64,000 nucleotides of DNA from Fallopia convolvulus (taxonomy: Eukaryota > Streptophyta > Magnoliopsida > Caryophyllales > Polygonaceae): positions 36,107,786 to 36,171,785 of the forward strand of contig OZ024724.1 in the NCBI GenBank assembly GCA_964016875.1, given 5' to 3'. Numbering within the stretch: the first letter of the stretch is position 1; every line of letters begins with the position of its first letter. A model generated the notes under the pieces. That model was not told where the DNA came from. It ran no database searches and saw only the letters and a list, made by a program, of their open reading frames with translations. Of the stretch, positions 44,518-55,864 are shown in pieces. Position numbers and translations under genes: made by a program.

Positions 44518-45419
44518 ATGGCAAGTTCAAGCCGAGTCGCTACCCGAGCCCAAAAGAAGAAGAGGAATCAGAGGTCCCCATCTCCACCTCGCATGGATAA
44601 CGTGATCTTGCGCACGCAAGGGCAAGCGGACAGATACAATGCCATCCTAGACAAGGACCACAAAACTAGGTGGTTCTCGAGGTCTAGTGCTAAAGCCATG
44701 AGGATCTATGAGGATGTTAAGGAGGCCTTTGCTATTCTCGATGCGCCTCACTTGCTGAAGAAGGAGAATTTACCACACTTTCCAGCTCTCACATCCGAGT
44801 TCCTAGCCACTCTTGAGACAAGCTTCCCGACGAAGACTTCGGCGGGACGCATTCGATTTAGGCTCGGCAATGTGAACCGAGAGTATACTTTGGCAGAGTT
44901 CAATGCTATTCTTGAGCTCCCAAATCCAGCTCAACCTCTCCTGGCGAAAATATCTTCGTAAACGAGCCAGTCAGGGTCGTTAACGACCACTTCGAGGCCT
45001 CTAACGATGCTCCTATCGATGCACACAACTTCGGTAACGACCCGCCGAGAGCATCTACCGACCCCTTCCAGCCTCCTATTTACCCTCACTCTTATGATCT
45101 CATGCCATACAATCCGGTGCTTTACCAAGACCATTTCCAGCCTCACAATCACTATCAACCACCTCCTTAGCCCGAGTACACTGGATCAAGTATCCCACCT
45201 CCATGGGCCGAAGATCTTTCTGATCAGATGCAATAGCTTCACCTTCAGCAGAACCATATTCATAGGAGGATGGATAGATGAGAGAGTGTCTATTCTGCTC
45301 GCACGACATTTGAGGATACGAGGCATCAGTAGAGAGAGCGGAAGATGCAGAGCGCTGGAGGACGATGTATGACTTCATGGGAAACTTCGAGCATTACTTT
45401 CCTCCACCGAACCGTTGAT
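44518..45419 (+). pseudogene. Athila copy 2 ATHILA-family ORF, internally deleted
   Basis: The first 140 or so codons match the 529-aa ORF of copy 1 (MASSSR start, LAEFNAILELPNP). About 240 codons of the globular core are then missing. The sequence resumes in the acidic/Pro-rich tail region and has TAG stops at 45168, 45234 and 45330, each where copy 1 has CAG. Palindromes at 44957, 44978 and 44999 are 21 bp apart. Confidence 0.85.
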
Positions 45420-47117
45420 TCAGCTTGAAGAAGTCTTTCTTGTTTTCTACTTCATGACTTTGTAAGTTTTTTTTGTTTTCTCTTTTCTTGTTTTCTTTTC
45501 TATTTCTTTCCTTCTTCTTATTTTTCTTACAGTGGGGACACTGTAATTTTAAGTATGGGGTGGGAGAAAGTAGAAAACTTGTTGTCTTGTGTTTTGCCTT
45601 ATGTGTTTTATGTGTTTTGAGTAGTTCTTTGTTCCATGAAAAAAAATTGAAAAAATTGAAAAAATTCAAAAAAGAGTTTTAGAATTGATAGATATCCCTT
45701 TCTTATGTTCTATGATAGTAGTTGCTAACATGATCATATAATTCCTTGCAAGCATGTCTTTGAAATATAGCCGAATTCTTAATTTGAAGTTGTTTTTAGG
45801 AAGGAATAGCATTTGATGAAATTGAGCAAGTATACTTTTTAGCATAAGTGATGCAATCCAACAAAATTTGCCTTGTGAAGTTATTTTTGGCCTTATAGGG
45901 AGAACATAAAGAGTCCCTCTTTTTTTGTGTGATTTACTCTCTATATGCATATTATCTCTTGTAATTGTGATGATTATCTATTTCTTGAGACCTATATAAG
46001 ATTTATAGTTCATTACTTGTGAAAAATCAGATGACAGAGAACTTATTTTTATAAGTCCTATTGATCCCTATCCACCCTTACATGATCCTTCTTTTTGACA
46101 ACCAATTTGAGCCTGAAGCCTTTTATTTTTAGCTCCACAAAAATTGTTCCCTAGCCGAGATAAGCTTGACCCTATCCGGGGATTAGGAGTTAGTTTGGAA
46201 AGGATTGTTTTGTTGAGTGTAAAAAAAAAAAGAGAAAGAGTGAGATGTTATGATTTGGTTTGAATTTAAGGATTGTTGGGAAGGGTAGATTGGAGGTCTC
46301 TTAAATTGTTTATAAAATAAAGATCTCTTGGTACAAAGGATCCACGAAATAAGATCGTTTGTTGAAAAAAGAAAGAGGAAGAGTACACGATGAAGCTCGG
46401 TAACGATCATGTTGGCTCGTTAACGAGGCAACGAAAAGAAGAAAGAAAAAAAGGGGGGAGAAAATATGAAGTAGAAAGAAGTAAGAAGTGCATGTGTGTT
46501 TAATAGATAAACCAGAGATTCTTTTGAGTTGTTTTTATGAGACTTTCTAGGATATATTGGGTGAGTAAAGAGTGTGCATAATGAAGAGAGAGTTTGGTAT
46601 CTTTTGAGAGTTTTTGGATGTGTGAGTTTTTAGGAGTCTTTGATTCCCTGATATTATTAGCACCACATGACCAAAATATTTCCACGCCTTATTGTTTTTA
46701 CGAAACCCCATTACAACCCTGCCGAATGGAAGCTTCTATGAAGTTTTTCATTGAGCCCCCTAAGTTCTCTTGATGATTTTTGCTTGTTTTGACAAATCTT
46801 AGGTGGAGAGTTTGGTGATATAAGTTCCAATTTCTATGAGTTTTTGTATATAAGATGAGTTGAGAGTTGATTATTCTAAGCCCAAACACTTGAGAGTTGA
46901 GTGAAACACATATATCCCTTCTGAGGTTGGATTGTATTTGCTTATGTCTATTTGGTGTATATATGTGTGATGACATTAATAGTCATTTGTTATTTTCTTC
47001 TATATGTTTTGATGTTGCTTTTTAGATGATGGCTATAGTTTGATAAGTATTGTTGTTTGGTTTTGATTATTGTTTAGTGATTGCTTGAGGACAAGCGAGT
47101 CTAACTATGGGGTATTT
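45420..47117. other. Athila copy 2 3' untranslated region
   Basis: AT-rich, alignable with 1973-3673 of copy 1. A palindrome pair (CGGTAACG at 46398, CGTTAACG at 46418) sits where copy 1 has 2664/2687. The polypurine TATGGGGTATTT ends at 47117. Confidence 0.65.
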
Positions 47118-47679
47118 TGATGTTCGTGTTTTTGATATAGTTTTTAGTATGTTTTCTTAGTTTGTCAGGACTAGTTTTGATAAGTTTAGGGTTAGTTTTG
47201 TGTGTTTTTGGATGATTTTGCATATTTTGTGAAAAGTATGGAAGCTACTTCGTTTTGTGTCTTTTTGTAGGTTTTAGCAAGGAAACGGTGCTTTTTGGAG
47301 CTGAATTTGGAATGCTATGGTGAAGGACGGAAGAATACGAGATGAAGAAGTCGATGTCTAAGCTTTTAGAGTTGAGGTCGTTAGCCGAGGTCGTTAATCA
47401 AGAGTTTCGATTCGGTTTTATGTTTTTCGGTTTCTTTTGAATTCTGTAAGACGATAATTTCTTATTAATTTGAAGTAGTTGTTCTTTTTTCAATGTTCTC
47501 CTTTATAGAAGTTGTTTATTTCATAATTATGAGTAGTGAGTAGTTTTCTTATCTAGGGTCGGGGTTGAAACCCGGCATAGTTATGCATGGTTTGATGAGT
47601 AAGATGATGTGTTGAATGCCTTCTATCTATTTTTGAGATTGCTTGTTGTGTTTATACCTAGATGAAAGTCCCGTCAACA
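47118..47679 (+). repeat. 3' LTR of Athila copy 2, internally deleted
   Basis: 562 bp. Compared with the 5' LTR it lacks about 0.41 kb (equivalent to about 36023-36430) and about 0.53 kb (about 36713-37238), yet keeps both termini. Both deletions removed the CGTTAACG words. Confidence 0.88.
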
Positions 47680-48665
47680 ACATGTCACTGGATGGAGTTC
47701 TTTGTACCTCATTTTCTTTATGTCAGGCCATTCACAGTGGTCAGTAATCTAAATGATATTTCTAGGACTTTGAGATCTATTTGGAATTCTTTCCTTCACA
47801 AGTTTTTTTTCCTGTATTAATTTCCTTTCATTGAGTGTAATCCTTGGTGTCTTGTATACTAGATTAGGATTTAGAAAGCATGTAGAGCCTAGCTCAGAAG
47901 TGTAATCCTTGGTGCTTTGATGGATTGCTGCTTGGAATTTTAGGAGAAAATGAGGTTGGAAAATTGAACTCTTTTGGTTCTTCCCTTTGTTTTCTATTCT
48001 AGTATATGTTAGCACAAATCTGAAATTCAGCAAATTCATCAAATCTAAAATTGGGGTTAACACAAATCTGAAATTCAACACACACACAATTCATCAAATC
48101 ATCAATCCATAGAATTTAATATGAAATTAGGGCTAAAAGCCTAACACAAATATGAAATTGTGGCAAATCTAAAATTGGGGCTAAAAGGTAACAAATCTGA
48201 AATTGGGGCTAAGATCCATAGAATATAAGAAAGGAGTCTACCACACTAGATACTGGAGTGGGAGGCCGAGTGGATGGAGGAGAGGAGGAGGACTGAGGAG
48301 CAGCCAAGTGACCCGAGCAAAGGAGGTTGTTCGACAGTTGCCTGGACTCGTCACTCGCGTTGCGTGCTGCATTGCTGCTGCGGCCTGGCCTACGTGCAGA
48401 TCCAGACTGAAGTGATGGCGGCGACCGACGAGACAGAGAGGGATTCGAGGACGCCGACGAGTTTTAGTCGGAGTTTCAGTCATGCGACTCGTGCAATCAC
48501 TAGTCACTTCGTCGCTGGTAGCGTTCTGGAGAAGGAGGAGGTGTGCTCGTGCGTTTTCTCGTTCTTCAGACAATGAGACCTAAAAAAATTCATATTTTTG
48601 TATATTTTTTTAAATAAAATTTAAAATCACAGTGGGGGCTACAACACCATTTAAATCCGCCACTG
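47680..48665. other. Interior of the hAT-like element, with a GC-rich segment
   Basis: 47680-48200 is AT-rich with repeated TAACACAAATCTGAAATT-type words. 48230-48580 is markedly GC-rich and purine-rich (GGAGGAGAGGAGGAGGAC near 48276) and stays open in more than one frame on both strands. I recognise no protein. It may be a captured gene fragment or a former 5' UTR. Confidence 0.4.
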
Positions 48666-48673
48666 CTAGTAAT

Positions 48674-49020
48674 ATACATATACATATACATACATACTAA
48701 TTAAGATTAATACCCGTGTCAAACGTAGAGTCGAGTTTATAATATTTTTAATATATTTATTTAATTTTATTAGAAATATAACAAATTTTAAATATATAAT
48801 GTTATTTTTTAAACAAAAATAATATTAATAATTCATATTATTTTATGAATATAAACCTTCCACATATTTTTTTTCTTAAACAATTGTGTTTTTACATAAA
48901 AAAATTATACATATAATTAACCATATATAAATAGATAGATGGATGTAAGATGATGGATTGTTGATTTAAATCTATTATTTATTAATTTTTTACAATATAT
49001 GTAAATGTATATAGAGCTTT
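48674..49020. other. AT-rich, nothing recognised
   Basis: About 350 bp of very AT-rich DNA without a gene or element boundary. Confidence 0.5.
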
Positions 49021-49303
49021 GTTCAAATAAAACAAACTCTTAGCCTGACACGAATTCTTATCTTGAAACGAATGCACTTTTCTACTTCGTAGTGCACTTT
49101 TCCTATTTCGTAGTGCACTTTTTCGGATTTACACTTTTTGTACTTTGCAGTGCACTTTTCGTATTTTTTGTAGTGTTTTTTTTTTCGAATTGCACTTTTT
49201 GTATTTTGCAATGTACTTTTGTATAAAAAGTGCACTACCAACTAGGTAAAATGCATTCGTTTCACGTTTCGAAATAAGATTTTGTTTCATTTGAATCAAA
49301 CTC
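49021..49303. mobile_element. MITE-like element with GTTCAAAT ends
   Basis: Imperfect inverted ends of about 45 bp: GTTCAAATAAAACAAACTCT at left and, reverse-complemented at right, GTTTGATTCAAATGAAACAA, each leading to a GAAACGAATGCA word. Between them the word GTAGTGCACTTTTC and variants recur several times. Non-autonomous. Confidence 0.55.
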
Positions 49304-49693
49304 TATGTATACATGATAGAGTTTGTTTTCTTTTTCTTTTTCCCGGTCTCTCTTTTTCAAATTATTCTCAATATAGTTTTGTATTAGTCAAATTCTTCAG
49401 TTAAAGTTTTATTTTTAGATAATTTATGTTATACAATAGTTGATATTTTCACTTTTCAAAAGGACGGATGACATCGCACCACTCAAACAAATATCTTTAA
49501 ATTATGAGTTAAATATTAAAGGTATTTGGTTGTAATGATAAAACAATAATGGAAAAAATTATTCTAAAAGATATTGGACATAAGGATGAAAGAGTAAATA
49601 GTTTAATTTATTTTCCTATTTGACTATTGAAACCTGAAATAAATCAGCGCTAAAAACAATAGTTTAATACAATGAAAAAAATCACATGTATAA

Positions 49694-49767
49694 GAATATA
49701 AGATTCACTCATATTATGTGAGTATGGATTGAATATAAGATTCACTCATATTATGTGAGTATGGATT
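49694..49767. repeat. 37-bp tandem duplication
   Basis: Two perfect adjacent 37-bp copies starting GAATATAAGATTCACTCATA. Each contains a CTCATATTATGTGAG near-palindrome. Confidence 0.8.
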
Positions 49768-51628
49768 GATCTAAATATTTTCGCTTTCAAAATAGAGACT
49801 TGGAAACTTTTAGGATTGCCTCTGATAAATAGTGTGGTGCTTTGAGTGTTTCAACATGCAAAGTCTCTATTAACAACGAGTTATATATCTTGAGCTAAAG
49901 ATGTTTTTTGACCTTTGCAACCTTCGCCTTCTTCAGCTATTTATAGGCATTGGAAAGGGTTAGAGTTGGAGCTTTCTTGATGTAGGAGGGGCTTATTAAT
50001 ATTCAAGGTGTCGGTCATTGGTTGGTGGAATGTGAGGCGTTCGACGTGTTGCATTGCCATTGGTGGAATGTGTGCAGTTTAGTTGGAGGTTTGATATTCT
50101 CTAATGTTGGACAAGCGAGTATGTTGGTGAGGATTCGTCCATTGATTGGTCGAATGTGCGGCTGATGTGACTTTCACCATAGGTTTATAAGTCATACCTG
50201 AGACATCATCACGCTATCATTGGTTGGTCTTTTTAACTTACGACCTGATCTTGTGGCTAAGTAGTGCACTAATTACGCAAGGCAGCCAATTGTCGTGTAG
50301 GATGCGTCCAATGTTCCTGCTAGAATCTTCGTAGAAGTTTTACTTGATTTCTTTGGTTTTACATTTTAGTTCTTGTAGCGCGCGCTTTGCACACTAGGGT
50401 GCCATTTTACATGCATAGCATGTTTTTGGCAAGAATGCTTTAGTCTTCTCGAGTGTTATTGTAAGGTGTGTGATTATATCAGTGTTGTACGTGATGACAC
50501 GTGTTTTAAGATTATTTGCATCATGCCTTCTCAATTTCTTCCTTGTTTCTATCATCTTTCTTATCATTTTGCGTTCGAATTATTTATGCTCCATAGTGGG
50601 ATATTTAGATGGACGATACGCTTGAGAAAACGAAAAGTATGAAAAAAGTATTTGAGTTAGTAATTTTGATTTATTGATATTGATGTAGAGCTGAGTGTTT
50701 TATGTGAAATTTGAATACTTGTAAATGTGCGTAAGGCAAGGAACATGCGAGTTTATTGAAAGACTAATATGTTAAAATTGACTAGGATAGGTTAAATTTA
50801 AAACATAAATGCATTGGTTTTATTTTTGGAATCAAGTAATTTAACATTACACATCGTGAATAATGCGCCAAATACATTCACTTTTAAAACTCGAGTCGAG
50901 CGGCTAAATACGTTGGATTTGACATATATTCAATATGTTATGTTTTGGATTATTTTATTTAATGATATTTTAATTAGGTATGTGAGGTTAGATGGATGCA
51001 ATTCTCAAATTAGATCACTTTTAAAACAATGTTTGGTTGAAACTTATAAGCATGAATTATTACTCATTTAATTAAATATGTAAATGTAATAAATTATCAA
51101 CTAAACAATTTTTTTACTAATGTGATCTATCAACGACACCATTACTAATTAAATAATAAGGGAGATCTACTTGTCATTATTGAACTCATCTAGACTATTT
51201 TTAATAAGTTAAGAATTCAATGTCTCAGACGGACAAGAAAAATTGAGAGGCCGAAGAACTTGGCAATATGACAATCTAATAAGAGAAAACAAACACAATG
51301 AACAAACCAACAACTAACAACAAACAAGGATGACAGAGCGGTGCCAAAACCGAAACTACATGAGGAGCAGAGTGTGCAAAGCCCCAGGAGAAGAGGAAAT
51401 AAGACATCAACTAGGAAAAATGCAAATACAATGTCTTAGGGAACAACTATGAATATCTCAGATTTGGACTTACTAGGGGAGTCTTCAGGAATTGATCACA
51501 CAACCATAGCCTTTTCAATCAGTCATCGTCAAACCGTCAAACATGAGACACACACAAAGTTGAACCACAATTTTCACGACCGAGTTTATCATCTTTTGAT
51601 GCGGAAAATTTAGAAGAAACGCAGACTT
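49768..51628. other. No recognised gene
   Basis: AT-rich intergenic DNA with only short unsupported ORFs (for example 50814-51071). No element boundary found. Confidence 0.4.
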
Positions 51629-52097
51629 TCAACCTAGGTCACCTTTTCGGATGTGAATGTTCGATTTTGGATTAGTTGCTAGTTGATATGGAGTAAATGA
51701 ATGACAAAGACGTACAATGTAATAAGCTACTGTATTACAATGTCGACGCACGTAGATTATTTTTACAACATGAAAGAATTGCATGTGTGCTAGAGAATCC
51801 GCAATCAACATCTTAATTTGGTGGGGGCGTGATTTGTTCCCTTAAGAGAATTAAGAACATGTATATTGTCTCTTCCAAGCTTTAATTTTAATTTGTCCAC
51901 TCACAACATTGTGCATCCCATGAGCATTCACTCACAACATTGTGCTAGAGAATCCACAATCAACATCTTAATTTGGTGAGGGCATGATCTGTTCCCTTAC
52001 GAGAATTAAGAACATGTATATTGTCTCTTCCAAGCTTTAATTTTAATTTGTCCACTCACAACATTGTACATACCATGAGCATCTACTTGTAAAGGGT
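51629..52097 (-). pseudogene. RNase H-like (RVT_3 type) fragment with internal tandem duplication
   Basis: Minus-strand reading gives LIADSLAH and IYVRRHCNTVA, like the C-terminus of plant RNase H-like domains in LINE-type elements. A unit of about 155 bp is tandemly duplicated (51788-51942 and 51943-52097) inside it. Weak similarity; it is a broken fragment. Confidence 0.4.
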
Positions 52098-52534
52098 TTA
52101 GTGATGGCAAGTTGTAGGATCCAAACCCACTATCTCTCCAAAATGTTTTTTTATGTACCTAGTTGATCCATGACCGTTCCTTTTCTTTTTGATCCATATA
52201 AATTTATTTAACAATGTTTTCCTTTTCTTTCCAATCCCATGCTTAATTATGTTTCTATATCGTAGTTTTTAGTTAAGTGTTGGTCAAGTGGTCGTCCAAG
52301 CTCTATGAATCTTTGCTTACATTCTAATTCATGATATCAAACATATTATTTGAAATTTCTCATCCCATAGTAGAAATGTTGTTAGAAAATTGTCTTATTA
52401 CAGTGCTACAAAATGGACCACAAAGTTGTGGTTAATTTGAGAAGGTTTTCCAATGATAATTCAGACTGTAGCACACTTAGCGTCGGGTTGACATTCTTAG
52501 AAGCATTCATATGTTTCCTCTCTAATATTGATGA
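52098..52534. other. No recognised gene
   Basis: AT-rich DNA preceding the Copia remnant. It may include its eroded leader, but no LTR end was found. Confidence 0.35.
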
Positions 52535-54890
52535 TTGATGTTTGATGTTCAAGGTTTAGCGATCCAGTATGGAGATCTCGAGATCGCCGAAGACAAAAAG
52601 CTGGACCCAAAGAACATAGGACCAGATGACTTCAAATCTATAGAAGCCAACTTCTTAGACAAAACCTACATCAACAACGGTCTTATTCCTAAGGATCATT
52701 GGAAAGTTTCCAACTTGGAAACCACCAAGGAGATGTGGAAGGCTTTGTATCAAATCCACAATGTGAGTACTGACCTAAAGAAGACTCTCATTATTGCTTC
52801 AAAGGGAGACTTCAACACATTAAACATGATGGAAGGGGAAACAATCTCATCATGGTACGAAGTGCTCAACACTAGCTTGATCAGTCTAGGATTGGTGAGG
52901 ACCAAATACCCTTTAGAAAGAACATGGTGATTATCTTGAAAAGCCTAAAGGGAGAATGTTCCAATGATTGCACAACTTTCTGCGAGAATCAAATAGGAAT
53001 CTCTAACTTCATGAGATCTTTGGAAAATTGCTCAACTATAAAAAGAGGAGATCTGATTATAAGGCTAAGGAAATTGATGCTAAGGGAATGACGATGAAGA
53101 TCCAGAATGCCATGTAGTACTTGAAGGAGCAAGGTGAGGAGGAAAGAATTGATTGCGATAGCAGAACGACACTACTCACCAAAGCAATGAGGATAATCTA
53201 CAATCATGGAAGATTTAGACCCTTCAACTCCAAACCCAATTCAAAAAACAGTTTGAAAGTAGGACATGAAAACTCTCACTTGTTTTACAAGTTGTTCCTA
53301 CAAGATGTTGTGGATAGACTACTGACTAGTGTCCCTAACAATGGTGCCAAATTTTGACAGTCTGAAAGTCGTCATGCCTTATAAAAAAGAAATTCCTATT
53401 ACTAAACTGAGTATAGCTAGTAAGTCGGGGTCGAACCCAAAGGAATCTTGTATTCCCAAGATAATACTTTTATTACAAAGTTAATATTTTTAGTGGGAAC
53501 AATGGCGCCACAAGTAACAACATTGAGCAAGCTAGTCCTGACAACACTGATAATGATGATGATACTGGTTCCAATGGATCAATGACTGAGCTTAAAGACA
53601 TTGATGCTAGTGATGAAAACAACGATACCACTCCAAAAGCAATGCAAGAACCTTCTTCAACTAAGGATTCATACAAACTTGAGGGGGAACAAGGAGTATT
53701 AGGAACAATCCAAGATAAGAAAAGGAATCAACGAAGGCTCGCCCACTTGAAAATCTTCTCATGTCACTCAGCAAACCAGGGGCAAGTACCAAATCCTCTC
53801 TAGCATATTATTGTACTTTAAATGTGATTATCTCTCTTGTACAACCCAAGATAATCGAGGAAGCCCTCTAAGATTCGATTGGGTGGTGGCAATGCAAGAA
53901 GAGTTGAATTAATTCAAGATGAACAAAGTCTAGAGATTGGTACCTAACCCAAAACACAAGACAACCATTGGAAATAGATGGGCGTTCAGAAACAAGCTCA
54001 ATGACATGGGATCATTAACTAAGAACAAAGCTATACTAGTTGCCAAAGGATACAACCAACAAGAAGACATAGACTATGATGAGGCGACTTATGCCGCTAT
54101 GGCTAGGATCGAGGTTATTCGACTCCTTATAGCCTATGCAACCCACAAAATTTTCAAATTGTATCAAATTGATGTTAATATGACGTTTATGAATCGGTAT
54201 CTTCTAGAGGAGGTGTACATGCAATAACCTTCAATCTTTGAACATGTTGATTGTCCTGACCATGTGTATAGGTTAATGAGGCATTGTATGGATTGAAGCA
54301 AGCACCTCTAGCTTGGTATAAATGATTCACACAATTCCTTTCGACTAATGGGTATAGATGTGGTACAATTGAAAAGACATTGTTCCTAAGGAAACAACGA
54401 TGTGAGATTCTCGTAGTCCAAGTATATGTTAATGATATTATTTTTTTTTCCACTAACCCTGCCCTTGTAGAGAATTTCAAAGACCTGTTGAGTAGTGAGT
54501 TTGAGATGCGCATGGTGGGGGTACTTTCATTTTTCTTTGGTTTGCAAAGTTCTCAAAATCCCGAAGGAACAAGAATACATAAAAAAATACACCAAGGAGA
54601 TGCTTAAGAAGTTTGGAATGGAAACCTCTAAACCCATTGATACTCCTATTTCACCTAACACTCGTTTGGATGCAGATTCATGTGGAATTCATGTGGACCA
54701 AAAGGTGTATCATGGAATGATTGGTTCTCTTTTATACTTAGAAACAAGTAGGCTAGATATTGTGTTTAGTGTCAATTTATGTGCTAGATTTCAAGCAAGT
54801 CCTAAGGAATCCCATCTCAGAGAAGCCAAGAGGCTCATGAAATACTTGAAGGGAAGTGATCATTTGTGTCTCTACTACCTTAGGCTTCTT
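52535..54890 (+). pseudogene. Degenerate Copia gag and RT remnant
   Basis: A gag-like frame (52535-52930; KEMWKALYQIHN) is followed by broken sequence. RT pieces lie at 53937-54227 (KAILVAKGYNQQEDIDYDEA), 54380-54500 (VYVNDIIFFS, with the usual YVDD altered to YVND) and 54600-54890 (MIGSLLYLETSRLDIVFSV; ARFQASPKESHL). Protease and integrase are missing. The style is that of SIRE-like Copia elements. The frame ends at an insertion and its RNase H tail resumes at 55865. Confidence 0.8.
53334..53480 (-). mobile_element. Fragment of an LTR plus tRNA-Asp-like primer site
   Basis: Plus-strand CCTAACAATGGTGCCA (53334-53349) resembles a decayed tRNA-Asp primer-site complement. It is followed by sequence containing GTAAGTCGGGGTCGAACCC, like the ends of plant Tat/Athila-type LTRs. 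The right limit is approximate. Confidence 0.4.
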
Positions 54891-54892
54891 CT

Positions 54893-55864
54893 TCTTACTC
54901 GTCCTTAGAGCCGACCTCGAAGTTAGAGGAACTCATCCTTATTTACTTGTTATGACAAACACAATCTAGAGTACCAAAGCTCTGATACCAATTGTTGGAT
55001 AGTATGTGTGTTAGAATACAAACATTGATCCCTCGAGATCAGTGAAATGGACAACAAAATAATTAAACAAGAAAAATGAGAACAAGTATTTCCAAATCAA
55101 AGTTAATATCTTTTTTGATTGAAACGAACTTACAAATTTAAACCTTAGGTTTCTAGGTGTACACAACTCCTAGGGACGAACCTAATGTTCGTAAGAGTTA
55201 AACGTCTTAAATCATCTCGAACTAGTTTCTTCGACCCATGAACTTGACTTTGTGCACAACTCTATCAATCTACCTTCGTGTCTCTATCTTTTCCTAAACT
55301 CGATCGCACACAACTCTCATTTTTCTTCTTCTATAGAACATCTTGCTAAAGACCTTAAAAAACTCTAGTTTAACCTAGTCAAGTATCATATTTATGTACT
55401 CATGTAATAGCATTAAATCTTTCCACAAATATAAGATAGAATATCTTTTACATAGATTTAATTTCTATCTAAACACAAAATTTCCTAGAAATAAATCTAT
55501 CTTAAGCATTCCATAGATACATTCCTATCGAAACATTCTATCCTTAAGCTTCACGCATCTTCATAATACTCCTTCGAAACACGCGTTTAAGCCACCTCAG
55601 GTATGCCACCTTCCTTAGATAGAATTTTGTGCCTTTGCGTAGTTCAATCGGGGACAACGAACACAGAATTCGCTTTCCCTTTTTCCCTTGCAGCATAGCG
55701 ACTGATCTTAGCATCTTTCTTTTTAATCTTTTATACCCGAAATACATTCAAGTATAAAGCGTAAAATCCACAAGTTTTTCATCAAAACTCTAAGTGCTAA
55801 GAGATTAGTTAATGACTTAACATCATCTCAACACTATTAATATCTCCAAAAATCTAGTCCAACA
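54893..55864 (-). mobile_element. Copia 5' end fragment (LTR, primer site, gag start) in reverse orientation
   Basis: The LTR (54993-55864, 872 bp) has plus-strand ends TGTTGGATAG and CTAGTCCAACA. Minus-strand primer site TGGTATCAGAGC lies at 54979-54990. A short leader and the opening codons of a gag-like ORF (MSSSNFEVGSKDE, then a stop) follow. It breaks the plus-strand Copia remnant between its RT and RNase H parts. No target duplication was found, so it is a truncated or rearranged insertion. Confidence 0.7.

Larger units (their letters stand above)
35759..47679 (+). mobile_element. Degenerate Athila-type retrotransposon (copy 2)
   Basis: An 11.9-kb plus-strand element of the same family as 450-13973. 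It has LTRs at 35759-37250 and 47118-47679 (the latter internally deleted), a perfect tRNA-Asp primer site and a near-perfect target duplication (ACATA at 35754-35758, ACATG at 47680-47684). All genes carry stops or frameshifts, and the ATHILA-family ORF has an internal deletion. It is clearly older than copy 1. Confidence 0.93.
35684..48665. mobile_element. hAT-like element split by Athila copy 2
   Basis: The left part (35684-35758) begins CCGGGGCGTAGCCGGG and includes CAGTGGGGGCTA. The right part ends at 48665 with CAGTGGGGGCTA and TCCGCCACTG. Both sides are flanked by the same 8 bp, CTAGTAAT (35676-35683 and 48666-48673). An 8-bp target duplication and CAG/CTG-like ends suit the hAT superfamily. 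The left terminus is degenerate, so the class is inferred. Without the Athila insert the element would be about 1.06 kb. Confidence 0.55.

Noticed and set aside
48203..48576. Host genes on both strands in the GC-rich block
   Set aside because: Overlapping ORFs on opposite strands with no recognised domain; reported only as a possible captured fragment.
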